Part shown: positions 1 to 12,233 of the stretch, piece by piece | Layout: each line of letters starts with the position of its first letter | How positions within the stretch are numbered: the stretch's first letter is position 1 | Assembly: GCF_026151205.1 (NCBI RefSeq) | Contig: NC_087079.1 | Span: 3,863,230 to 3,927,229 of the forward strand | DNA length: 64,000 nt | Direction: 5' to 3' | Origin: Bolinopsis microptera | Lineage: Eukaryota > Ctenophora > Tentaculata > Lobata > Bolinopsidae | The notes under the pieces: generated by a model | What the model was told of the DNA's origin: nothing | Seen by the model: the letters and a program-made list of their open reading frames with translations, nothing else | Database searches by the model: none | Position numbers and translations under genes: made by a program

Positions 1-14
1 TTGAAGATAAAAAC

Positions 15-1138
15 TTGCGACTAGCACGCATCTTCTGGAACCCTAAGCTTCATAAGAACCCTTACAAGGCGAGGTTCATTGCAGGTGCCCGTTTTTGCGT
101 TACGAAACAACTTAACGTCCAAGTTAACTGTTGTCTGAAACTTTTGAGGAAATACTTCAAGAAATACTGCGAGGCAATCTACAACAACAGCGGTATAAAC
201 ATGTTTTGGAGCATAGATTCCTCAAGTGAATTCCTTGAAGCTATCAAAAATAGCGATGTTTATAATATACAAGTATATGATTTTACTACTCTTTATACCA
301 GATTAGACTTGATTGAAGTAGAGAATATGATTAATGAAGTTGTTGATTTAATATTTTCAGACCGTAATAGATATATTTGTATTTCTAAAAGAGACAGTAA
401 TACATGTTTCTTTTCCAATAAAACCTATGATTCTCATGCCTGCTTTAGTCAAGATGACCTAAAAGAGGCTGTTAAATTTATTATTTATAACACTTATATT
501 ATGTCGTCTTCGGTGGGATTGTATTCATACAAACCAAGGGTATTCCTATGGGTGGAAATTCAAGTTCCCCTATAGCTGATCTCACTGTTGGCAAAAAGGA
601 ATTTAATTATATGAAACGTTTACTTCAGGAAAAGAAAATGGGATTAGCAAAGATATTATCCAATAATAAACGATATGTTGACGATTTATCTATTATTAAC
701 TACCTTTACTTTCATAAATTGATTAAAGATATTTATCCTAATTCATTGGAGATGGAGCGAGCTGGTTCCAATAATAAAATCATTAACTACCTTGATTTAA
801 ATATTAATATTTCCACAGAAGGACTAGAAATATCAGTGTATAACAAAACTGATGATTTTAATTTTCATGTTGTATCCCTTACATTTCCTCACAGTAACAT
901 CCCAACCGAGGTTGGCTACAACGTTTTTTCAAGTCAAGTTCTTAGATATGGTAATGTTTGCACTAGATTGGATATCTTTACCTCCCATCTTCACAAAATA
1001 TTCAAAATTCTAATTGATAGAGGATATAGCCGTGATAGACTGATTAAAGGCATTAAACGTTGTCTGAGGAAATATGATAACGTTTTCAGGAAGTTCGGTA
1101 TTCTAGATGACCGTAACATTATTAAAGAACTCCCCTGA
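15..1138 (+). pseudogene. Penelope-like reverse transcriptase remnant, frameshifted
   Basis: Two overlapping frames together read as one reverse transcriptase. The first (about 15-530) has the KLHK..P..ARFI block and the YDFTTLYT palm motif. The second (from about 536) has GIPMGGNSSSPIADL, the catalytic RYVDD at about 680, NYLDLN and YNKTDDFNF. This motif series is known from Penelope-like and related RTs with a GIPMG block. The switch between frames is at 531-538, so the copy cannot make a full protein. The 5' end lies outside the window and no GIY-YIG endonuclease follows. The RT identity is clear; the exact clade is inferred. Confidence 0.72.
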
Positions 1139-1994
1139 TATGATATCTTTTGATTTATTGAAACACGGGTACTAACTCTGCTAAACTGAACAAATTCTGA
1201 AACTTAGGTGAATAAGTGTACAACGTGCTAAACCGAAGTTTAGACTGACCAGTGAAAATGGGCGAGCGTACCAAGTGTCATTTTAATTAGAAGTTTTAGT
1301 CAGTGATTTATTATTGAAGCTTGTAATTACAATATCTAATGCTCCTATGAATACTTTAATTAATTGTTTGTCCCGTTATTCTTTTTCCTTCCTCTTTTCC
1401 TTGTCATCCCCTTTAGTTTTAAGATTCTTGCTATAAATGGCTACAGCTAACACTATTAATGCTAAGTACCAAACAACAAGTGGGAGGTGGATCGTTGGTA
1501 CCATTAAATCGATTTAACACCGCAATTCCAGTCGCAAGCCTGGGACCACTACTAGCATAGTCACAACATCTACAAAGCTGCCATATAGCCTGACTGACAA
1601 TTTTCTCGACTGACTGACAATGTTTCTTCTTTTTCCCCATTTAGAATACAAAGATTAGTACATTTTAGCTTATGATTAATATTATATTTTTACCTATAGT
1701 TTACCTAGATTAAAAAATATATAAATCTGGAATCTGTTCACACTGTGAACCAGTCCTATAAAAAAAACCTCTTAAATCAAATATTTAAAACGTCTCAATA
1801 ATGGAAATAGTCATACAATTAAGAAATTTACCAAATTCTTAATATCTACCTTAAGAGAAAAATACCTACCTAAGTCAATGTCTACCTGTAATACACTAAA
1901 TATTAGGTTAAATAAATAGGTGGTGGAGTCAGCACACATTTACCAAAATCAAAAACTTTTTAATAGGAGGAACCTGTGGGCCGAGAAGTGAGAA
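1139..1994. other. Spacer, no gene recognised
   Basis: AT-rich DNA between two retroelement remnants. A 69-codon open frame on the minus strand (1431-1640) resembles nothing known to me. The first part may be the 3' tail of the upstream RT element, but no repeat end is visible. Confidence 0.4.
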
Positions 1995-3363
1995 CACTGG
2001 ATTACATTTGTTGAAGGGGATTGTTTTCAAATGACAGCTGCATTATGTCATAATCGCTTGAAGTCCATGCTGAATCATTATAAGCATGTTGCAGCTTTAG
2101 AAGTGCCTTTTTCAGGCGACTTTTAGCAAGGCTAATCTTGTAGGAGTAGTCAAAAAGCTTAAGTTTAGGTGCAATTGTGCTCCAGATTTTTGTGGATCTT
2201 GATATGAAGTCATTAGATGGGAGTTGTGAAATGAGAGTGGTTTCCTTTCTAGAAGATGGCTGATAATTCTGTTGCAGTGATGCTGGGCACCTTAATTTCA
2301 GTATTTTAAAAACTTCCATAAAAGTATGATATGTATATAAATTTTTGAAAGCCAGGATGTTTTGTTGCTTGAAAAGTGGTTTACAGTGCTCTAGTTGGAA
2401 GAATGTATGGTCAAGTGCCTGGCTGTCAAACTCTCTTGTTCTTGCACATGTTAGGAACTTGTTTAGGTATGCCTCTTTATCACCAAAGAGGACCCGTACG
2501 CAGTGCTTCTGAGACAACCAGATACTTGCTGTCCTAAAGAGTGCTGCATCACCCCAAACTGAGATACAATATGTAAGGTGGGATTCAAATAGTGTGTGGT
2601 ATAGGTCTTTATGGAGTTCCTTCGGTACAGAGTCCCTAATTCTATTTAAGGTGGCAGAGGCATAGTTTAACTTTCGTTTAAGTGCTGTTATATGAGGCCC
2701 CCAGGAAAGCTGTTCATCAATAACAACTCCAAGAAACTTTGTTGCTTTGGTTTTTTTAATTGGAAAGCCATCAATATGGAGTTGAAGCGAATCTGGAAAT
2801 TCTACTGGTTTACTAGCCTTTGGTTTAAAATGCATATAACAGCACTTTGACATGTTGATGTGTAGTTTGTTAAGGATCATATACTTTTTTATACAGCTTA
2901 GCAATTTGTTGCCTTTCTCATAAGCTTCTTCTACAGTTTTGCCATTAATAAAAATGTTGGTGTCGTCGGCAAATAGTATGAAAGTTCCTAAATCTGAGGA
3001 ATTGGAAATATCATTTATGTATAGAAGAAAAAGGAGCGGTCCCAAAACAGAGCCTTGTGGAACTCCATATTTAATGATGAGGTTTTCGGATTTTTCATTA
3101 AGGACTTCTGTGTACTGTGTTCTATTTGATAAGTAGCTTTCAATGAGACAGTTTGCATTGCCTCTTATTCCATACCTATCTAGTTTTGTTAGGAGTGTAC
3201 TATGGTCGATTGTATCAAATGCTTTACTCAAATCTATAAATATTCCTAGAACATGGTTTCGTTTTTTTATGCTCTCTTCAATAATCCTAACAGAGTAGTT
3301 AACAGCATATTGTTCCCCCCAGTCCCCTGAGCGTTCCTTTATGATTCGTCTCCCCTCCGGCAA
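1995..3363 (-). mobile_element. 5'-truncated non-LTR retrotransposon, CR1/jockey-like RT
   Basis: The minus-strand frame of about 450 codons encodes a non-LTR RT. Visible blocks in order are LGIFIDLSKAFDTIDH (palm motif A), YGIRG, YLSNRTQ, YGVPQGSVLGPLLFLLYIND, ILFADDTNIF (catalytic FADD), LHINMSKCCYM, and TKFLGVVIDEQLSW with the thumb. Endonuclease and N-terminal RT blocks (the usual GFR..RST) are missing, so the copy is truncated near 3320, as expected for target-primed insertion. The remaining frame is open. The first 25 or so residues after the apparent start do not look like RT and are probably flanking sequence. Confidence 0.85.
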
Positions 3364-3979
3364 CCTCCCCCAGGGTTTTTTAAAAATATGCTTTAGTTAG
3401 GTATTGGGAAAAGGTTAGGGTTCAGATCAGACTAAAGAATGTGTTTAAAAAGTCATGTGACAGTCAAGTGTAGTCTAATCAATTATTGTCTCTATACTGT
3501 CCGGGTGCAGTGCGTAACATTGCCATTTGTCCCCCCCCCCCCCCCCCCAATGAAAAAGGGCAACCAAGTATTCAGTGTTAATACTCCAGAACAGTCTGAG
3601 AACTTCGTTTATCATTCATAGCACACAGGGGCTCATATAGAGTATGAAATCCATGAAAACTGTTTCAGTCCTCTAGTTTGGCAACCTCGTGATGTAATAT
3701 TTTATTAATTGTCTAATATTTTCCTAATTATTATGCTAATGAAGATTATGCACGATACTGAGCTTGGATAAACACCTCTTTCGTTTAAAATCCTCTCATA
3801 GGTAACAATCAATTCTTTGCAGATGTCATGTTCAGATTGCACACCCTATAGGTCGATTTTGTATATCTTGTTACTTTTGTCACATCTTAACCACATGCAG
3901 CACCAACAAGCTAACTAGCTGCAGCTGTTGACATGGTGGATCACATGATCCACCTGAATGAGTTACAGTCTATACATTT
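3364..3979. other. Spacer with poly-C run
   Basis: No coding signal. An uninterrupted C run of about 18 bases sits near 3531-3548. A short near-palindrome, GTGGATCACATGATCCAC, lies near 3935-3952. Confidence 0.4.
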
Positions 3980-6900
3980 TTGGATTCCATTTGGTTTCAG
4001 ATTCTGAACACAATGCACTAAATTCGAGCCATAAAAGTTCTCGACAAAATGGGAAAATCATATTCTCCCAAATATTGACCCATTTTTAGTTTTTGAATAC
4101 GAATTTTCCTGTGCCAAAATTTCACAGTTTTGACCGAATTCTTGTCTAGAAACCAATTAGTCAGTCAACTTTAGATGACATATGACACAATTGATGTGCT
4201 GGAAGTTTGATTCCGGTCGGAGGAAGCTTACTTCAGAAAGCTTTACAAAACGAAAATTCATATTTTCCAATTTCTGTCCCATTTTCAATTATGAAATTTT
4301 CTGAACAGAAATTTGACAGATTTGATGGATTTTTTGCCCAGTGACCAACTAGTCAGCTAACTGAGGATAGTATGAGACCAAATAGAGGTACTGGAAGTCA
4401 AAATCCCCGACAAAATGGGAAAACCATATTCTCGACGAATTTTCCTGGGCCGAAATTTCACAGTTTTGACCGAATTCTTGTCCAGATACCAATTAGTCGG
4501 TCAACTATAGATAGATGGCATATTTCCAACTTATCCCTCAAATCCTCTACTTTAACTACTCCCCAGACAAACCTATTTTACTCCACGTTCATCTCAAAAA
4601 AAAAGTAAAATACAATTTTTTTGTACTCAACTTTTTTCTTTGCATCATCAGCACTCCAACTCATCAGCATTGCTTGCCAAAATCATCACTCGTAATGATT
4701 TATAATTCTACGAAAATCAATTAATTTAACTATATAACTCTAGGTACAGCATGGTGATACCTTATCTTTTGATTTGTTCGGCAGTGTTAGTATCTGGCGT
4801 CAGCGTTTTCTTTCAGACTTCGTTTTTTGTCTGAACTGAAGAATAAAATATTACCTCTCGAATGATCAAAACTACATCAGAAATTGACCCTCAGAAGTCA
4901 AGTAATGGTCGTTTTCAAAAGCTTGGGTAAGCTAATATTGTTAGTTACGCTAAATGGGGATTTTCCTGGGCCGAAATTTCACAGTTTTGACTGAATTCTT
5001 GTCCAGAAACCAATTAGAAAGCTTTACAAAACGAAAATTCATATTTTCCAATTTCTGAACAGAAATTTGACATATTTGATGTATTTTTGCCCAGTGACCA
5101 ATAAATCAGCAAACTGAGGATAGTATGACACCAAATAGAGGTACTGGAAGTCAAAATCCTCGACAAAATGAGAAAATCATATTCTCCCAAATCTTTGAAG
5201 ACGAATTTTCCTGGGCCGAAATTTCACAGTTTTGACCGAATTCTGGTCCAGAAACCAATTAGTCGGTCATAGATGGCGTATGACACAATTGAGATGCTGG
5301 AAGTTTGATTCCTGTCGGAGGAAGCTTACTACAGAAAGCTTTACAAAACGAAAATTCATATCTTCCAATTTCTGTCCCATTTTCAACTTTTCAAATATGA
5401 AAATTTCTGAACAGAAATTTGACAGATTTGATGGATTTTTTGCCCAGTGACCAAGTAGTCAGCTAACTGAGGATAGTATGAGACCAAATAGAGGTACTGG
5501 AAGTCAAAATCCCCCGCAAAATGGGAAAATCATATTCTCCCAAATCTTGTCCCATTTTCAGTTTTTGAAGACGAATTTTCCTGGACTTTCACAGTTTTGA
5601 CCGAATTCTTGTCCAGAAACTAATTTGTCGGTCAACTATAATAGATGGCATATGACACAATTGATGTGCTGGAAGTTTGATTCCGGTCGGAGGAAGCTTA
5701 CTTCAGAAAGCATATGACACAATTGATGTGCTGGAAGTTTGATTCCGGTCGGAGGAAGCTTACTTCAGAAAGCTTTACAAAACGAAAATTCATATTTTCC
5801 AATTTCTGTCCCATTATTTTCCAATTTCAATTTTTTTGCCCAGTGACCAACTAGTCAGCTAACTGAGGATGGTATGAGACCAAATAGAGGTACTGGAAGT
5901 CAAAATCCCCGACAAAATGGGAAAATCATATTCTCCCAAATCTTGTCCCATTTTCTGTTTTTGAAGACGAATTTCCCTGGGCCGAAATTTCACAGTTTTG
6001 ACCGAATCCTTGTCCAGAAACCAATTAGTCTGTCAACTATAGATAGATGGCATATTTCTACACCTCAGACAAACCTATTTTACTCCACGTTAATCTCAAA
6101 ATGTCATCATTGGCATGTCCAGCTGCCAATTTTTTGTCCCATTTTCAACTTTTCAAATATGAAAATTTCTGAACAGAAATTTGACAGATTTGATGGATTT
6201 TTTGCCCAGTGACCAAGTAGTCAGCTAACTGAGGATAGTATGAGACCAAATAGAGGTACTGGAAGTCAAAATCCCCCGCAAAATGGGAAAATCGTATTCT
6301 CCCAAATCTTGTCCCATTTTCAGTTTTTGAAGACGAATTTTCCTGGACTTTCACAGTTTTGACCGAATTCTTGTCCAGAAACTAATTAGTCGGTCAACTA
6401 TAATAGATGGCATATGACACAATTGATGTGCTGGAAGTTTGATTCCGGTCGGAGGAAGCTTACTTCAGAAAGCTTTACAAAACGAAAATTCATATTTTCC
6501 AATTTCTGTCCCATTTTCAATTATGAAATTTTCTGAACAGAAATTTGACAGATTTGACGGATTTTTTGCCCAGTGACCAACTAGTCAGCTAACTGAGGAT
6601 GGTATGAGACCAAATAGAGGTACTGGAAGTCAAAATCCCCGACAAAATGGGAAAATCATATTCTCCCAAATCTTGTCCCATTTTCTGTTTTTGAAGACGA
6701 ATTTCCCTGGGCCGAAATTTCACAGTTTTGACCGAATCCTTGTCCAGAAACCAATTAGTCTGTCAACTATAGATAGATGGCATATTTCTACACCTCAGAC
6801 AAACCTATTTTACTCCACGTTAATCTCAAAACGTCATCATTGGCATGTCCAGCTGCATTGTCAACATTCCCTGCAAACTCAACTTTTTTCTTTGCACTGT

Positions 6901-7240
6901 CAGCACTCCAACTTATCACCAAGCTTGCCAAAATCATCACTCGTAATGATTAATATTTTTACGAAAATCAATAAAATAAACTATATAACTCTAGGTACAG
7001 CATGGTTATACCTTACCTTTTGATTTTTTCTGCAGTGTTAGCATCTGGCGTCAGCGTTAACCAAATCCTCCGACTCCCCGGCTGTCAGCATTTTCTTTCA
7101 GACTTCGTTTTTAGTCTGAACTGAAGTATAAACTATAAAAGATTACCTCTCCAATCATCGAAACTACATCAGAAATTGACCCTCAGAAGTCAAGTAATGG
7201 TCGTTTCAAAAGCTTGGGTAAGCTAATATTTCACGTTTGA
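3980..7240. repeat. Dimeric satellite-like array with flanking duplication
   Basis: The block is built from two related half-units of about 170-200 bases. Half A carries GATGTGCTGGAAGTTTGATT then CTTTACAAAACGAAAATTCA. Half B carries GGTACTGGAAGTCAAAATCC then AAAATGGGAAAATCATATTC. Both halves continue through a TCCCATTTTCA stretch, an AAATTTNACAGNTTTGA stretch and a CCAGNNACCAA stretch, so A and B are diverged copies of one ancestor. B units start near 4365, 5115, 5465, 5865, 6230 and 6595, and the 5874 and 6604 copies are 730 bases apart. A unique flank (4735-4945) recurs at 6979-7235, which indicates a larger duplication. Open frames inside are by-products. Confidence 0.85.
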
Positions 7241-7962
7241 AAATGTTTAACACGCCAATAATTATGACACCCTGCTGTCCAGAGACCCAGTAACTAGTTA
7301 AAAATTAAACTTATCATTATACTTCCCACTACTTTACAAGTTAATGGAATACTTTTTAACCACATCATTGACATCAGGATTCAACCTAAGATATCTATTA
7401 TGTTTCTCTTCGCTGATGACGTAATTGGTTCTTAAAATGTTTCTTAATACTATTTATCCATTACAAAAATAGCATTAATTTTCGATATCATATCTCTCTT
7501 AAATCTCTTCTGATTTAACTTTAAAACATAGACCTGTCTCGGAGTTCTTGCTGCCGGAGAGAGTTTATTTTAGTATGGTTTAGCTCTCTCCGGAGTTCAG
7601 AAATCTTGATCAAACGATGCCTCCAACCTCCACGAGTGTGCTACACTTAGAAACGATCTAGAAGGGTCTTCTTTACTCTGATACGGAATACGCGGCTGTA
7701 AAGATACTGTATAGTGCGCGCAACACGGGCTTATATTTTTAATTTGTCATCTTATCGCTTTAGCTTGAAATTTAAATAGCTGATGGTATAGCTGGCAGCC
7801 GTCTGAGCCGATGTAACTATTTTCCATATCGTCCGATCAATTGTGTTTATTTAAGTACCCAAAGAGCCCACATAGCATATATCTCCTTGCAATTTTACAC
7901 AATACATGGATAAGTACTAAGCAGATCATTCTATAATATCTAATCTACACCCCCAACTAGCG
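7241..7962. other. Intergenic region upstream of ATAD1-like gene
   Basis: No coding signal. A hairpin-forming pair (CCGGAGAGAG near 7553 and CTCTCTCCGGAG near 7583) is present. The ATAD1 promoter should lie here, but no clear core element is seen. A TAG acceptor-like site is 2 bases before the start codon. Confidence 0.35.
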
Positions 7963-10900
7963 ATGCCAAGAACAGTGGACAGGATGTCATTTCTCCGCGA
8001 AATGTTCGTTATTGGTGGCAGCCTGATCATGGCATCTGTAGCCAGCATGCTCTTTGCTTCATATCTCGACGGATTGAAGGATAGGAAGAAAAACAGATCC
8101 TTAGTATGCCAAGTTAGTAATGTCCGCCAAGCAATCTAATCGTATTTTATCTCCGATGTAATGAAATCGAAAGTCTTACTCTACAATATTAATTTTTCAT
8201 AGGTCCATTTTTTCAGAAGTTTCTAGAAATGGGTATTAGAGTTGACGAGTTTGATCTTACAAGACACGAGTTAGCAGTTGCTACCATGGCTGTAGTACCA
8301 TCGTCTATAGATGTGAGTTCTTGTGGGGATACCAGGTTTAAGTACCAGGTTTAAGCACCAGGTTCAAGTACCAGGTTCAAATACCAGGTTCAAATACCAG
8401 GTTCAAGTACCAGGTGGCAGATTCAAGCACCAGGTTCAAGTACCAGGTTCAAATACCAGGTTCAAGTACCAGGTTCAAGTACCAGGTTCAAATACCAGGT
8501 TCAAGCACCAGGTTCAAGTACCAGGTTCAAGCACCAGGTTCAAGCACCAGGTTCAAGTACCAGGTTCAAGCACCAGGTTCAAGTACCAGGTTCAAGCACC
8601 AGGTTCAAGTACCAGGTTCAAGTACCAGGTTCAAGTACCAGGTTCAAGCACCAGGTTCAAGTACCAGGTTCAAGCACCAGGTTCAATTACCAGGTTCAAG
8701 TACCAGGTTCAAGTACCAGGTTCAAACACCAAGTTCAAGTACCAGGTTCAAGTGCCAGGTTCAAGTGCCAGGTTCAAGTACCAGGTGGCAGGTATCATCT
8801 TTTTCAAGAGATTTATTCACAAGATCCAAGTGAATAGTTTGCAATTCGGTCTGCATTATGTAACGATGATAACATGTCACAATCTTCTCAACAGGTCACC
8901 TGGAAAGATATCGGAGGACTTGACAAGGAGATTCAAACCCTCAGAGAAACTATCATAATGCCAATTGTAAACAGCGAAATATTCAGTGGTTCCAAACTTC
9001 TCTCCTTCCCAAAAGGTTGAAATCTTAATGTCTACTGATTTAATCAGACTAAAATGGATTTGTCACATGTTTTATGAGCATATTGCACTCAGTTTTCACA
9101 TTCTATGCCACCGTTCCACTATTAATTTCATCCCAGAACACAATGCCATATTGATTTACAAATCTAAATAATTTAGTTGTAAATCCTGTACCCTAAACCT
9201 TATAGGTACTGGTTTACTGACAAATAACGTGAATTGCAGGAGTATTGTTGTCCGGGCCGCCAGGTTGCGGTAAGACTATGATGGCTAAAGCTATCGCTAA
9301 AGAAAGTGGGTGTATCTTCATAAATGTGGATGTAAGTGTTTAGGTTGTCTGAGCGTATGAACATGATTTGAACTTGTACATTATACAATATACATAGTAT
9401 ATTGTCTTAAACCCTTACATCATTATCTGTATTTAGTTGACTCTGTGCCCCTAACTTGAACCGAATCTAGCTTATAAATCATGAGTTATTGTATAAGATA
9501 TTATAAAATTGGTAGCACAAACACCCCACATAAAGTGACAATATAAACCACATCCAGATAAGTGTGCTACATGACATATATAAACCACACCCAGATAAGT
9601 GTGCTACATGACATATATAAACCACACCCAGATAAGTGTGCTACATGACATGTACGTTGGAGAGTCCCCCAAATACGTAGCTGCTATCTTCTCCCTAGCT
9701 GCGAAACTCAGTGCTTACAGTCCTGTCATCCTATTCATCGACGAAATAGACATTCTTCTCGGGTAATTTATCGAAAATACTTCTGGTGCCCAATAATTTA
9801 CCAAATTTAAAATGGATAGTTGGATTGTGGTAACGTTTACAAAAATATGGAATTTTGAATACATTAAAACATCTTTTTCGTACATCGGAGACTAGAATTA
9901 CCGCTTATTTTCAGTCAGAGGTCAACCCGAGATCACGAAGCCTCTCAGCAGATTAAGTCAGTATTTATGACTAACTGGGATGGACTAATATCATCCAAAG
10001 ATACAAGGATCGTTGTGATGGGAGCTACTAATTTGGTTAGTTTTCATGTTATAATCCGGCACAGCGTGAAACAGAATTTTACAGTAGAACTCCGAATTAT
10101 AATGAAGATTCGATGGGGTTCTATGCAAGTTTATAAGATTTTTATCTCTATCATTCGAGCTGAGATGTCAGATATAGTTTCAATATGGTCTGTTTTATCC
10201 ATATTGGGAAGGTGCCGGTGTTTCTAATTGTCCTGTAATGGTGATCCTTACACTCTGACAAATTACTTAAATTTCAGCCGGATGTGTTGGACGCAGCAGT
10301 GTACAGGAGACTTCCAGTCAGATTCCCTCTGAAACTCCCAAACAAGGCAGCCAGACTGCATATCCTACAGGTGCTGTTAAAAGGTTGGTAGTTCATGGTC
10401 TTTTACATGATAGATTAAAACATCAACATCGTGTCGTTTCTCTTTTCCATCATATTTATTTCATTTTTATTTAATTTTTTTCAGATGAGGACGTAGGCTC
10501 CAACGTAGATTTTTCCCAAATCTCCCTGGCTACAGAAGGAATGTCTGGCTCTGACATAAAGGAATATTGTTCTCAATCTTGTATGGTCCGTTACCGGGAG
10601 ATTTTCAGGTATGTTTGTCACGTGTTATAGTCACGTGTTGTAGTCACGTGCTGTTGTCACGTACGTTTATCACGTGGTCTAGTCACGTGTTATAGTCACG
10701 TGTTGTTATCCAGTTATCACGTGTAGTTGTCACGTGCTGCTGTCACGTGTTATTGTCACATGTTGTCAGTGTCTGATTCCAGTCATATATGGACTGTGTT
10801 TTCTGCTGATAACTGAAATATCGTATTACATTTTTATTTAAGATTAAATTATCTCGCTTGAGTTTTTTCTAAAAATCAAAGTTCAGCCTTGATCCAAATA

Positions 10901-11280
10901 AATTGATAACCTCGCACTAAATTTTTCTTTGTTTATTGTATTCGAACTCAAGCTTCGGGCAAACAAATCAATAATCTAATAAAAGATCTTTTTAAAATAT
11001 CTTGGAGCCTTACCTATGTAAACTTGTAAATTAATACAAGGCTATTACTTAATAAAATAAATAAATAACCCTAATTTTAACTGTAAGTTTTTTACCACCA
11101 CGCAGAGAACAATCCTTGGCGGAGCCCTCCTCCTCCTTCTCCTCCTCAGAAGAGCACTTCGACATGCCCTCTGTCAGACCCGTTAACATGTCTGACTTTA
11201 TTGTTACGTCATCCTTGTTTAACAACGATAAACTCAGTAATCATTTTAGGGACGGTGATGGTGATTTGTTTTTGGACTGA
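7963..11280 (+). CDS. ATAD1: ATAD1/Msp1-like AAA ATPase, nine exons
   Basis: Mitochondrial and peroxisomal outer-membrane AAA ATPase that pulls out mislocalised tail-anchored proteins. Proposed exons are 7963-8112, 8217-8312, 8895-9015, 9240-9331, 9632-9762, 9915-10035, 10278-10383, 10485-10608 and 11106-11280. All junctions are GT-AG and phases agree, giving about 371 residues (human about 361). An N-terminal membrane segment (residues about 15-35) is followed by [10 protein letters not shown], Walker A GPPGCGKT, pore loop MYVGES, Walker B ILFIDEID, sensor 1 VVMGATN, and [12 protein letters not shown] with the arginine-finger region. The family usually has W-Y in the pore loop, here Y-V. Exon 1 could instead end at 8103. 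The exon 5 acceptor lies in a triplicated repeat. No single exon is long, so only the spliced reading reveals the gene. Confidence 0.88.
8331..8787. repeat. 13-base minisatellite in ATAD1 intron 2
   Basis: About 34 copies of a 13-base unit close to TACCAGGTTCAAG, with T/C and A/G variants. Because 13 is not a multiple of 3 and the unit has no stop, all forward frames stay open, which creates spurious open frames. It lies wholly between the exon 2 donor at 8313 and the exon 3 acceptor at 8894. Confidence 0.95.
9541..9652. repeat. 37-base repeat triplicating the exon 5 acceptor of ATAD1
   Basis: Three tandem copies of a 37-base unit. Each has a CCAG acceptor (ending 9557, 9594 and 9631) followed by ATAAGTGTGCTACATGAC. 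Only the last copy runs in frame into the TACGTTGGAGAG coding sequence; the two upstream acceptors would shift frame. Confidence 0.85.
10617..10770. repeat. 13-base minisatellite of CACGTG boxes in ATAD1 intron 8
   Basis: About 11 units near GTCACGTGTTATA, 13 bases each, with one 8-base slip near 10700. Nine units keep the perfect palindrome CACGTG, the E-box core recognised by bHLH proteins in general. Function here is unknown. Confidence 0.9.
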
Positions 11281-12233
11281 TGTTAGGATACGTTAGTTTT
11301 AGTCTTTGTTCAGTCGAGTTCGGTCTGTTTTAGGCTATTTTAGGCTGTTACTGTTAGGTGATAGGTCTATTAAATCTAACCAGGTTTAGGTAATTCTTTT
11401 GTTGAGAATTGCTCAATCAATCCATTTTCTTGCACAATATAAAGCTAAAGAGAGCTAAAGCGTTATATAATCATCCAAGAGGAGCTAGATAATTTGGCCA
11501 AATTCAGACAAGCACAAAAGCAGCAATCTCAAATAAATGTCTACAAAATGTTATAATAGTGATACGATTATGTTATACTAAACAGTTTGTTCATATTTAT
11601 ACAATTTTAAACGATATTTTCTGCAGTTTGTTGTATTATTTATAAATTAAAAACTATGTTTAACATATCTTATTACATTTAAATGGATATCATTGTGCAT
11701 CATCTGATCAGCGTGGTATTAGTATACTCACAATAGTCCGGCCTTTAGTTACCACGGTGTTGAGTTTTTGCGATCCTTTTTGAACTGACTTTTGTCTTGC
11801 ACCCGTTCACACTCAGAGCTCTACGCACTGGGTATTTTTTGTTAGGAACCATTTATATAATAATATAATCGGCAATTTTCAGACCCCCTTCACTCGGAGA
11901 TTACATGATATATGTGAACCTTCTGTCCTTGTGTATAGCTGGAAATTTGGGCAACCACATTAGAATAAAGAAAATTTGTAATGGAATCAGCACAATGTAG
12001 ATGAGACTTTTTTGAATTAGAAACAGCAGAACGTGTAATTGTCAAATTTACCATGCCATAAAAGTGCTCGAATCTTGACCATAATCTGAAATATGGAAAT
12101 TTGTAAATTTCAACTTTTATGACGTCTAGGATATTGCATGCTATGTTCCTAGCATAAGCACCCCTGACTCCTAGAAATTTCCAGGAGTCAAAAGGAGCAC
12201 TTTGGTCTATCTAAATATAATAACTCAGGAACA
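11281..12233. other. Spacer between ATAD1-like gene and BTB array
   Basis: AT-rich, no coding signal. It should hold the ATAD1 3'UTR and the promoter of the first BTB gene. The last bases before the start are CTCAGGAACAATGGC, shared by the other BTB copies. Confidence 0.4.

Noticed and set aside
5874-7023. Two ~110-140 codon frames starting MRPNRGTGSQNP
   Set aside because: Copies of the satellite half-unit B; frames break at different points and no family features exist.
8323-8958. Repeat protein reading FKYQVQVPG
   Set aside because: 13-base intronic minisatellite with no stop in any frame; it lies between two solid ATAD1 exons.
9541-9652. CRISPR-like regular repeats
   Set aside because: No unique spacers, eukaryotic gene context; simple tandem repeat.
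10617-10770. CRISPR or protein-coding repeat
   Set aside because: 13-base period without spacers, inside an intron.
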